Assembly (NCBI GenBank): GCA_946480995.1
Contig: CAMLMF010000173.1
Location: 1-6,039 of the forward strand
Direction: 5' to 3'
Source: an uncultured Bdellovibrio sp.
Lineage (GTDB): Bacteria; Bdellovibrionota; Bdellovibrionia; Bdellovibrionales; Bdellovibrionaceae
Length of the DNA stretch: 6,039 nt
The notes beneath the pieces are model-generated. The model saw only the letters and a list, made by a program, of their open reading frames with translations. It had not been told where the DNA came from and did no database searches. Shown one piece after another: positions 1 to 5,389 of the stretch (positions are counted from its first letter, which is position 1; every line of letters begins with the position of its first letter). The position numbers and the translations under genes are program-made.

Positions 1-1539
1 AGCAAAAGCTGCCGCGACCAAATGGATGCGGGGCAAGTGGCTTTGGCGGTGAATGACATTATCAATGGTCTTACGCCTTATGCTTTGATGGCCGCGACCA
101 TGACAGGCGGAACAGCCGCTGTGCCGTTTATCGTTGGTGGCTCGGTGATTACGGGCGCTTTAAGCTCTATGAACAAAATCGTCAATGAAGGTGCGAAGAA
201 GTTGCAGGATCCTAAAGCCCGCCGTGCAATCATTGAAAATACCTGCCAATTTATTCGTTTGGATCAAAAATATAAATTCTTGATCAAAAACCGCGATGAG
301 CAGATTCGCAAAATCTCCAATGACCTGTCGTCTACGAAGCAGCTTTTAACCACGCGCTTAAATGGGCTTTCAACATCGTTGACGGGTCTTGTGGATCGTA
401 AAACGACTTTGACTTCGGAATCCGCAGAGATGGAACGTGTGTTGACGCCGGCCCTGCAACAGTTGGATATGGATAAAGCCTTTATGGCCAGCACGACAGA
501 TCAAGTGAAAATCTGTCAAATCGGGATTCAGTGGGCTGTTTTGGCGGCGGAAAAGGGATCCTACGTTGATACGATCTTAAGCAGCGTTGATAGATCTTTA
601 TCAGCGTTTGGTTCAAGCAGTGTGGCAGAGGCGCGCACGTTGAAGTTTTCGTCGCAGTTCGCGTTGAAAAACTTAAGCGAATTTGCGGGTTTGCAATACT
701 CGATCTATTCTGATTTTGCACCTTGTGCAAGCCAGGCCAAATCTTTGGCAGAAACTATGGATCAATCGGCTAAGTTTGCTAAACGCATTCTGAAGCTGGC
801 TGTTGAAAATGTAAATCAAGAGATCAAAGGCAACAGCAACTATCCACAAATCCAAAGCCAATTGGATATGATTAATAAAAAGCAACTGCAAGCGAACATG
901 GTTGTAGGGTCTTTAGAAAATCTGAAAAAATACGCAACAAGCTTTGTACAATCTGAGATTGCTTCGGAAATGTCTCGCTTGCGCATGCAAGTGTTTGGCA
1001 GTGGCAGTGCGCCAATCACAGGCTGGTTTGGCTTCACTGAAAATTTGCACAACTCTGCCGTGAAAGATTATACTGCGGGTCTTAAAAGTTTGCGCAACCA
1101 GGCTTATACGATGACCACTTCAGGTCGCATGCTTGCGGCGGGCACAGCCCCAGGGCCTTTAGCCAACGCGGGACAAATTTCTAAAGATTGGGAAGAAGCG
1201 ACTCAGCTTAGACCTTTTGATACCCTTAAGGGACAGAAAGGCACGACAGCCCATGCGACTGCATGTCGCGAAATCCAAGACGTGTGGAACCGTTGGGTTG
1301 TGGCTGTGGATCATCTTTCAGCGTTAGAATCTTTATGCGGAATGATCGAGCCTTACATTTACGACTCTCGCTCGGAAGACCGCGCGTTGGTAAAAATGTG
1401 CCGTGGCACGGCGGATCTGACTGGTTACCGCGCAAAATCAAGCTTGCAGTCCCTCAAGGATTCCTTGATGCAAAACCATTCGGCTGAGTGGGCTTTGGTA
1501 CTTAAAGCCAAGGTAAATACATTAGGTTGTTTGCAATAG
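1..1539 (+). CDS. Hypothetical exported cysteine-containing protein, 5' end outside the window
   Basis: I do not recognise this family and assign no function. The reading frame is open from base 1 to the TAG at 1537-1539, giving 512 visible codons. The first ATG, at 22, has no ribosome-binding site and the frame continues upstream of it, so the true start and any signal peptide lie before the window. Visible features, in window codon numbering: a glycine/alanine-rich hydrophobic stretch at about 20-57 that could be a membrane-associated helix or fusion-like segment; a charged, heptad-like region at about 95-150 that may be coiled coil; and a mostly helical-looking remainder. Cysteines fall at codons 4, 82, 172, 242, 422, 446, 467 and 510. 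Eight widely spaced cysteines would fit a disulfide-bonded periplasmic or surface protein, but that is inference. The next gene starts 91 bases downstream. Confidence is high that it is coding and low on localisation. Confidence 0.85.
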   Translation, partial: SKSCRDQMDAGQVALAVNDIINGLTPYALMAATMTGGTAAVPFIVGGSVITGALSSMNKIVNEGAKKLQDPKARRAIIENTCQFIRLDQKYKFLIKNRDEQIRKISNDLSSTKQLLTTRLNGLSTSLTGLVDRKTTLTSESAEMERVLTPALQQLDMDKAFMASTTDQVKICQIGIQWAVLAAEKGSYVDTILSSVDRSLSAFGSSSVAEARTLKFSSQFALKNLSEFAGLQYSIYSDFAPCASQAKSLAETMDQSAKFAKRILKLAVENVNQEIKGNSNYPQIQSQLDMINKKQLQANMVVGSLENLKKYATSFVQSEIASEMSRLRMQVFGSGSAPITGWFGFTENLHNSAVKDYTAGLKSLRNQAYTMTTSGRMLAAGTAPGPLANAGQISKDWEEATQLRPFDTLKGQKGTTAHATACREIQDVWNRWVVAVDHLSALESLCGMIEPYIYDSRSEDRALVKMCRGTADLTGYRAKSSLQSLKDSLMQNHSAEWALVLKAKVNTLGCLQ

Positions 1540-1565
1540 ATTTTTTCTGCTGACCTACAAAGTGA

Positions 1566-1603
1566 CTCTAAGCTCCTCCCTTGTCTTTGTGCGGAGCTTG
1601 GGG
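1566..1603 (+). other. Hairpin between the exported-protein gene and the methyltransferase gene
   Basis: CTCTAAGCTCC (1566-1576) can pair with GGAGCTTGGGG (1593-1603), giving 11 pairs including two G-U, around a 16-base loop. The core AAGCTCC/GGAGCTT is perfect. No T-run follows (TTATCCTTG comes next), so it is a poor intrinsic terminator. It could be an mRNA leader structure of the methyltransferase gene or a 3'-end stabiliser of the upstream transcript. It also argues that these bases are untranslated and that the in-frame GTG at 1562 is not the start. Confidence 0.5.
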
Positions 1604-1612
1604 TTATCCTTG

Positions 1613-1626
1613 AAGGACAGAAGAGG
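1613..1626 (+). promoter_or_regulatory. Ribosome-binding region that decides the methyltransferase start
   Basis: AAGGA (1613-1617) and AAGAGG (1621-1626) lie 13 and 4 bases before the ATG at 1631. Neither spacing is ideal, but the purine-rich block supports ATG 1631 over the in-frame GTG at 1562, which has no comparable signal and would place the hairpin inside the coding region. Confidence 0.55.
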
Positions 1627-1630
1627 TCTT

Positions 1631-2710
1631 ATGAAGCTTAAAATTCCTTATCAAGACAAGATCACTTTAGGTTATTCCCTGGTGCGTTCCGCGCACTTTG
1701 CAGCACAACAGTTTTCTTTGCCAATTTTTGAATTTTTAAGCACTGGAAAGCGTCCGAAACGTCCCTCGCTAGAACCTCAACGTTTAAAAAAGCTTTATAC
1801 CGAGCTTTACACTCTGCTAAAAAAAGACTCTGAAAATATCGCCCAGGGTTTTTATCCTATTGATGTTTTAAAACCAGAAAATGCGACAAACCATCTGCGC
1901 CGCTATCCGCGAATCATTATGGATGGTTATCAAATTTCTAAACGTCGCGATGCTAAGAACCAAAAAGACTTTACAGGTGAGGCCGAAGAATTCTTAAAAG
2001 ATCTTCCAGATTACTATCAGCGCAACTTTCACTTTCAAACTGACGGTTATCTGACGAAAGAATCTGCGGATCTTTACGAGCATCAAGTGGAGATCTTGTT
2101 TTCAGGTTCTGCCGACGCGATGAGACGGTTGATCATCCCTTTGGTTAAGGATTTCAACCCCGGTGACGGGGAGGGGTTGCACTTCCTTGAGGTTGCTGCC
2201 GGCACAGGGCGCTTGACGCGATTTATGAAATTGGCTTTCCCGAAAGCTAAGATCACGGTTTTGGATTTAAGTTATCCCTATTTGAAGAAAGCCCAAGAAA
2301 ATCTGCACGAATTTGCGCGCATGGATTTTGTGCAGGGGGCGGCAGAAGATTTGCCGTTTCAAGGTGAAAAGTTTGATTTGGTTTATTCCTGCTTCCTTTT
2401 CCATGAATTGCCGCTAGAAATCCGTCGCCAAGCCGTGGCGGAGGCACACCGGGTGTTAAAGCCAGGCGGTTTGCTGGGGCTTGTCGACTCTGTGCAAAAA
2501 GATGATGCGAAAGACTTAGAATGGGCTTTAGAGCAATTTCCTGTGGATTTTCATGAGCCTTTTTACAAGAACTACACCATGAACCCTATGGAAGGCTTAA
2601 TGGCTTACCGGGGCTTTGCGAATATCAAAAAAGAGCTGGGTTTCTTCTCTAAAGCAGTGGTTGGGCAAAAGCTTTCCGAGGGCGAAGAAAAAGAGCCAAT
2701 CTCTTCTTGA
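1631..2710 (+). CDS. Class I SAM-dependent methyltransferase with long N-terminal domain
   Basis: A 359-residue protein, probably cytoplasmic, that should transfer a methyl group from S-adenosylmethionine; the substrate is unknown. The C-terminal half is a Rossmann-fold Methyltransf_11/25-like domain. Motif I is EVAAGTGRL (from E187), with alanine at the usual first glycine. The acidic end of strand 2 is D212 in VLDLS. Next come FDLVYSCFLFHELP and then RVLKPGG (274-280). The N-terminal half (about 1-168) is not part of the methyltransferase fold. Its best-preserved-looking stretch is YYQRNFHFQTDGY (128-140), continuing to an AMRR motif near 168. I recall this arrangement from methyltransferases of cyanobacteria and plastids, but could not check it. 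There are no signal peptide or membrane segments. Start ATG 1631 is chosen for the purine-rich site upstream; an in-frame GTG at 1562 would add 23 residues. The stop is 52 bases before the DHS-like gene, so co-transcription is possible. No functional link between the two is evident. Confidence 0.88.
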   Translation: MKLKIPYQDKITLGYSLVRSAHFAAQQFSLPIFEFLSTGKRPKRPSLEPQRLKKLYTELYTLLKKDSENIAQGFYPIDVLKPENATNHLRRYPRIIMDGYQISKRRDAKNQKDFTGEAEEFLKDLPDYYQRNFHFQTDGYLTKESADLYEHQVEILFSGSADAMRRLIIPLVKDFNPGDGEGLHFLEVAAGTGRLTRFMKLAFPKAKITVLDLSYPYLKKAQENLHEFARMDFVQGAAEDLPFQGEKFDLVYSCFLFHELPLEIRRQAVAEAHRVLKPGGLLGLVDSVQKDDAKDLEWALEQFPVDFHEPFYKNYTMNPMEGLMAYRGFANIKKELGFFSKAVVGQKLSEGEEKEPISS

Positions 2711-2751
2711 GTTTTAGGATAAAGCTGCTACTTTCGTGGCCTTTGATTATC

Positions 2752-2757
2752 AAGGAG
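2752..2757 (+). promoter_or_regulatory. Shine-Dalgarno AAGGAG for the DHS-like gene
   Basis: AAGGAG sits 5 bases before ATG 2763, near-optimal placement. It decides the start at 2763 and rules against the in-frame GTG at 2736, which lacks a good site and would place this AAGGAG inside the coding sequence. Confidence 0.85.
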
Positions 2758-2762
2758 CAACG

Positions 2763-3734
2763 ATGGGACCTATTTCTCAATTTATCGAACATAACTATCG
2801 CCATTTCAATGCAGCGGCTTTGAAAGACGCAGCAAAAGGCTACAAAACTCACATCGAAAACAAAGGCCAAATGTTGGTGACTTTGGCAGGTGCGATGTCG
2901 ACAGCTGAACTAGGTCTTTCTTTGGCTGAAATGATTCGCCAAGGTAAAGTGCACGCAATTTCCTGCACAGGTGCGAACCTTGAAGAAGACGTGTTCAACT
3001 TGGTTGCTCACGATCACTACGTGCGCATTCCGAACTACCGTGACTTGACTCCACAAGATGAGCAAAAACTTTTGGAAAAACATTTGAATCGCGTGACAGA
3101 CACGTGCATCCCTGAAGAAGAAGCAATCCGCCGTATCGAAAACGTTGTTTTGGAATACTGGCAAGATGCGGATGCTAAAGGTGAAGCGTACTTCCCGCAT
3201 GAGTTCATGTACAAAATCCTTCTTTCTGGAAAACTAAAACAGTACTATCAAATCGATCCAAAAAATTCTTGGTTGCTAGCAGCCGCTGAAAAGAATTTGC
3301 CAATGGTTGTTCCAGGCTGGGAAGACTCCACTTTGGGTAACATCTTTGCTGGTCACTGTATTAAAGGCGACATCAAAAAATCTACTACTGTTAAAGGTGG
3401 TATCGAATACATGAAAACTTGGGCAGAGTGGTACATGGGCGCTTCTAAAAAGAACCCAGTCGGCTTTTTCCAAATCGGTGGTGGTATCGCTGGGGACTTC
3501 CCAATTTGCGTAGTGCCAATGCTTGAACAAGACTTGGGTCACGAAGACGTTCCTTTGTGGAGCTACTTCGCACAAATCTCTGATTCAACAACTTCTTACG
3601 GTTCATACTCTGGTGCGATCCCGAACGAAAAAATCACGTGGGGAAAACTTGCGCCAACAACTCCAAGCTATATCGTGGAATCAGATGCTACTATCTGTGC
3701 TCCATTGATCTTCGCTTACGTTCTAGGTCATTAG
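2763..3734 (+). CDS. Deoxyhypusine synthase-like protein (possible homospermidine/polyamine enzyme)
   Basis: A 323-residue cytoplasmic protein of the deoxyhypusine synthase family (NAD-dependent transfer of an aminobutyl group from spermidine to a lysine of eIF5A in eukaryotes and archaea). Bacteria lack eIF5A, so the acceptor must differ; members are often named DHS-like or homospermidine biosynthesis proteins. Family marks: GAMSTAELG (43-51) and SCTGANLEED (67-76), matching the NAD-binding GNM..S and TTAGG.EED segments of human DHS; IGGGIAG (238-244); and NEKITWGK (288-295), where K295 matches catalytic Lys329 of human DHS. By alignment from memory, W293 and E289 match Trp327 and Glu323. 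Asp243, His288 and Asp316, which also contact spermidine in human DHS, become N193, D245 and Y282. Length is somewhat below human DHS (369). C-ending codons for Asn and Phe are favoured more than in neighbouring genes, suggesting higher expression. The gene ends at a hairpin and a strong terminator. Confidence is high in the family and low in the substrate. Confidence 0.92.
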   Translation: MGPISQFIEHNYRHFNAAALKDAAKGYKTHIENKGQMLVTLAGAMSTAELGLSLAEMIRQGKVHAISCTGANLEEDVFNLVAHDHYVRIPNYRDLTPQDEQKLLEKHLNRVTDTCIPEEEAIRRIENVVLEYWQDADAKGEAYFPHEFMYKILLSGKLKQYYQIDPKNSWLLAAAEKNLPMVVPGWEDSTLGNIFAGHCIKGDIKKSTTVKGGIEYMKTWAEWYMGASKKNPVGFFQIGGGIAGDFPICVVPMLEQDLGHEDVPLWSYFAQISDSTTSYGSYSGAIPNEKITWGKLAPTTPSYIVESDATICAPLIFAYVLGH

Positions 3735-3738
3735 TCTG

Positions 3739-3755
3739 AAGGTGCGTCGCACCTT
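3739..3755 (+). other. Small hairpin just after the DHS-like gene
   Basis: AAGGTGC (3739-3745) and GCACCTT (3749-3755) form a perfect 7-bp stem with a 3-base loop, starting 4 bases after the stop codon. No T-run follows, so it is not itself a terminator. It may stabilise the 3' end of the mRNA ahead of the terminator about 40 bases downstream. Confidence 0.4.
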
Positions 3756-3791
3756 TCCCGGATGGCGGCGCATTTGGAAAATTTAAAAACG

Positions 3792-3822
3792 AAAAAGGGT
3801 CTCGCAAGAGACCCTTTTTTTA
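3792..3822 (+). terminator. Rho-independent terminator of the DHS-like gene
   Basis: GGGTCTC (3797-3803), GCAA loop (a GNRA tetraloop, 3804-3807) and GAGACCC (3808-3814) form a perfect 7-bp stem, followed by seven T (3815-3821) and then ATTTT. Five A (3792-3796) precede the stem and can extend it by A-T pairing. That also gives a T-run on the opposite strand, so it could work in both directions. It separates the DHS-like gene from the BlaI-type operon. Confidence 0.93.
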
Positions 3823-3912
3823 TTTTCAGGCTTCGTACTTTGAAATCTTATGGTCTCGCGCCTCTTGCGGAGGTCTTCGCTGTCTCATTTTAAAACTGGA
3901 CTTTAGGTAAAG
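3823..3912. other. Intergenic stretch with nothing recognised
   Basis: The roughly 90 bases between the terminator and the operon promoter show no credible open frame, RNA gene or second terminator. There is one weak short dyad, CCTC (3861-3864) with GAGG (3870-3873), too small to interpret. Confidence 0.4.
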
Positions 3913-3940
3913 TTGACTACAGCCGTAGTATTGGTAGACT
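3913..3940 (+). promoter_or_regulatory. Sigma70-like promoter of the BlaI-M56-DsbA operon
   Basis: TTGACT (3913-3918) is one mismatch from the -35 consensus. TAGACT (3935-3940) matches the -10 consensus at four of six positions, with a 16-base spacer. Transcription would begin near 3946-3948, leaving a leader under 20 bases. The promoter is overlapped by two operator-like dyads, as expected for an autorepressed BlaI-type operon. Start point and strength are inferred. Confidence 0.65.
3916..3929 (+). promoter_or_regulatory. Operator 1 for the BlaI-type repressor (imperfect dyad)
   Basis: ACTACA-GC-CGTAGT is a 6+2+6 dyad with one mismatched pair. It resembles the known BlaI/MecI operator core TACA-N-TGTA. 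It overlaps the end of the -35 box and covers part of the spacer. Its centre is 22 bp from that of operator 2, about two helical turns, so two repressor dimers would sit on the same face. Confidence 0.75.
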
Positions 3941-3951
3941 ACAGTTGTAGT
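3938..3951 (+). promoter_or_regulatory. Operator 2 for the BlaI-type repressor (perfect dyad)
   Basis: ACTACA-GT-TGTAGT is a perfect 6+2+6 dyad covering the end of the -10 box and the predicted transcription start. Sites 1 and 2 are near-identical 17-base direct repeats (GACTACAG..GTAGTAT at 3915-3931 and 3937-3953). The site ends 13 bases before the repressor's start codon. Repressor bound here would block RNA polymerase. Confidence 0.8.
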
Positions 3952-3955
3952 ATGC

Positions 3956-3959
3956 GAGG
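3956..3959 (+). promoter_or_regulatory. Ribosome-binding site of the BlaI-type repressor gene
   Basis: GAGG lies 5 bases before ATG 3965. It is short, and sits almost directly against operator 2, so the mRNA leader is minimal. It supports ATG 3965 rather than the in-frame ATG at 3974. Confidence 0.6.
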
Positions 3960-3964
3960 TTCAA

Positions 3965-4363
3965 ATGAAGTCTATGCCAAGTTTGGGTGAGCAAGAAATC
4001 GAAATTCTGCGATACGTGTCCGCGCATGGCGAGGTCTCGGTGCGAGAGGTGGCAGAGTACTTTGAAAAACATAAGGGCTTGGCGCGCACGACAATTTTGA
4101 CTGTGATGGAGCGTTTACGAAAAAAAGGTTTTTTAGCGCGTGAAAAGGTTGAAGGTATTTTTAAGTACAGTGAAAAAATCGAAGCCAGCACTGTGATGAA
4201 AAGCAAAGTCTCTGATTTTGTTGAACGCACATTGGGGGGCTCGGTCAGTCCACTGATTCAATATTTTGCGGGTCAGAAAAATCTTTCCTCTGATGAAGTG
4301 GAAAAACTTAGAGCCATCGTGGCCGATTTTGATAAATCCAGCAAAGGAAAGCACCATGAATAA
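3965..4363 (+). CDS. BlaI/MecI/CopY-family transcriptional repressor
   Basis: A 132-residue dimeric winged-helix repressor of the penicillinase-repressor family, close to the usual length (about 120-130). Residues 5-70 form the DNA-binding domain: helix 1 LGEQEIEILRYV, helix 2 VSVREVAEYF, recognition helix ARTTILTVMERLRKKG (40-55), then a wing around EGIFKYS. Residues 75-125 form the helical dimerisation domain. IQYFAGQKNLSSDEVEKL (98-115) lines up with the S. aureus BlaI/MecI segment cut between Asn101 and Phe102 during induction; here the pair would be Y100-F101 (alignment from memory). The two operator dyads directly upstream indicate autorepression. The last codons overlap the next gene by 8 bases, which encodes the M56 protease expected to inactivate the repressor. 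No beta-lactamase gene is in the window, so the signal need not be a beta-lactam. CopY-type metal sensing is unlikely because the protein has no cysteines. Confidence 0.94.
   Translation: MKSMPSLGEQEIEILRYVSAHGEVSVREVAEYFEKHKGLARTTILTVMERLRKKGFLAREKVEGIFKYSEKIEASTVMKSKVSDFVERTLGGSVSPLIQYFAGQKNLSSDEVEKLRAIVADFDKSSKGKHHE
4343..4348 (+). promoter_or_regulatory. Ribosome-binding site of the M56 protease gene, inside the repressor gene
   Basis: AAAGGA lies 7 bases before ATG 4356, within the last codons of the repressor gene. It fixes the M56 start at 4356, where start and stop share ATGAATAA. The in-frame ATG at 4266 would make an extra, charged 30-residue extension inside the repressor gene with no membrane-protein character. 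Confidence 0.8.
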
Positions 4364-5360
4364 TCCGGGAGCTGTCTTTGATTTTTTGTGGAAGGTGTTA
4401 ATCATCGTCACTTTGACATCAACCTTCGTTTTGGGTGCTGTGGTTTTAAGTCAAAACTTTTTAAAGTCGGTGTCCGGCCGGTACTTTAAGGCTTGTTCCA
4501 GAGGTTCTTTGTTTTCATTTTTTGCAATTGTTGTCAGTTTGGCTGTCTCCACTTTGCTTTTGGATCAGGGTTTGCAATTGCAGTGCTTTAGTCACTTCAC
4601 GCAGTCGCAAGGTGTGTTAGGTCTCACGCGAATCCTTGCAGGGGTGTGGGGAGCCGTGGGAGTAAGTCTTTTAATAAAAGACCTCTTACAGCTTCGCCTT
4701 TTTAAGAAAGTCTTAAGCAGAAATGTTGTGCAAGATCGTGGGACTTATAAAGTCGTAAAAAATCATTATGCGCCACTGACCGTAGGATTTTTGCAAGGCC
4801 AAATAATTGTTCCAGAGTGTTTGGAAAATTCGCCGGATTATCTGCATCACATCTTGGCGCACGAATCTGTGCACGTAAAAAATCGTGATGGGCTGTGGAG
4901 TCTCATAGCGTTGGTGTGTCTGCGACTATGCTGGTTTAATCCCGCGGCATGGTTCTTTTTTAAGGCGCACAGTTTGTCGGTTGAAATGGCGACAGATGAA
5001 GAGGTCGTTTCGGCCCCCGGGATTTCTTCGCAGAAGTATGCGGAAGCTCTTATCGCGGTTTTAGGTATGCGTTCGAGCGTCCCTAATTTGCCAGGAACTT
5101 TGGCGGCCTCTGCAGAGTTTTTGCAGATGCAAGATAGGCTAAAAAATTTGCAGGCAAAGGCAGAACAAAAGACCTCCACTCGCTGGGCTTTCTCTGTCCT
5201 TTTTGTTGCGGCAGGATTCGTCGGTGTTGAGCAGTCCGTCGCCTCTTTGCAGTTAGAAAGAAAACCACAAGTTGAAGAATTGATGTGTTACCAAGTTCAC
5301 CATGAAAAGGTACTCGAGAGCCTGTTCAGAAGTGATGTGGCGACAAATAAGTGTGAATAA
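4356..5360 (+). CDS. M56-family (BlaR1-like) membrane zinc metalloprotease lacking the penicillin-binding sensor
   Basis: A 334-residue inner-membrane protein. Likely membrane helices: about 11-31, 52-69, 88-108 and 277-295, with a further hydrophobic stretch at 181-202. The protease domain has the family's PLTVGFLQGQIIVP segment (140-153), the zinc-binding HESVH (H169, E170, H173), then FNPAAWFF (194-201) and E210-x3-D214, the expected third ligand and acidic partner. M56 proteins paired with BlaI-type repressors pass an outside signal to the cytoplasmic protease, which cleaves the repressor. BlaR1/MecR1 are about 585-600 residues because of a C-terminal penicillin-binding domain; here only 38 residues follow the last helix. 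That tail carries C311, H315, H316 and C333. The gene overlaps the repressor gene by 8 bases (translational coupling) and precedes the DsbA-like lipoprotein gene by 29 bases. No frameshift is seen, so the short form looks natural rather than broken. The signal is unknown. Confidence 0.92.
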   Translation: MNNPGAVFDFLWKVLIIVTLTSTFVLGAVVLSQNFLKSVSGRYFKACSRGSLFSFFAIVVSLAVSTLLLDQGLQLQCFSHFTQSQGVLGLTRILAGVWGAVGVSLLIKDLLQLRLFKKVLSRNVVQDRGTYKVVKNHYAPLTVGFLQGQIIVPECLENSPDYLHHILAHESVHVKNRDGLWSLIALVCLRLCWFNPAAWFFFKAHSLSVEMATDEEVVSAPGISSQKYAEALIAVLGMRSSVPNLPGTLAASAEFLQMQDRLKNLQAKAEQKTSTRWAFSVLFVAAGFVGVEQSVASLQLERKPQVEELMCYQVHHEKVLESLFRSDVATNKCE

Positions 5361-5378
5361 ATAAATTATCCCTAAATT

Positions 5379-5384
5379 AAGGAG
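5379..5384 (+). promoter_or_regulatory. Shine-Dalgarno AAGGAG for the DsbA-like lipoprotein gene
   Basis: AAGGAG lies 5 bases before ATG 5390. It is the strongest site in this operon, suggesting the lipoprotein is made in greater amount than the repressor or protease. No separate promoter or terminator is evident in the 29-base gap. Confidence 0.85.
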
Positions 5385-5389
5385 TTTTT

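Noticed and set aside
22..24. ATG at 22 as the start of the first gene
   Set aside because: The frame is open to base 1, there is no ribosome-binding site before it, and codon 4 already encodes a cysteine in the same frame. The gene most likely begins upstream of the window.
1531..1561. Possible promoter TTGCAA ... TACAAA before the methyltransferase gene
   Set aside because: The spacer is 19 bases, both boxes are weak, and the -35 would lie in the last codons of the previous gene; not supportable without a mapped start.
1562..1630. GTG start adding 23 residues to the methyltransferase
   Set aside because: It lacks a ribosome-binding site and would translate through the 1566-1603 hairpin; ATG 1631 follows purine-rich AAGGA/AAGAGG.
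2736..2762. GTG start adding 9 residues to the DHS-like protein
   Set aside because: The AAGGAG at 2752-2757 is ideally placed for ATG 2763 and would be inside the coding sequence otherwise.
3798..3859. Repeated GGTCTCGC at 3798-3805 and 3852-3859
   Set aside because: Only two 8-base copies, one of which is part of the terminator stem; chance is sufficient.
4266..4355. Upstream ATG extending the M56 protein by 30 residues into the repressor gene
   Set aside because: The extension lies wholly inside the repressor gene and lacks a good ribosome site; ATG 4356 has AAAGGA at proper spacing and the typical ATGAATAA overlap.
4356..5360. The M56 gene as a broken blaR1 pseudogene
   Set aside because: The reading frame is intact, the zinc motif is complete, the last helix and tail end at a normal stop, and the next gene follows at operon spacing; no remnant of a penicillin-binding domain is seen downstream.
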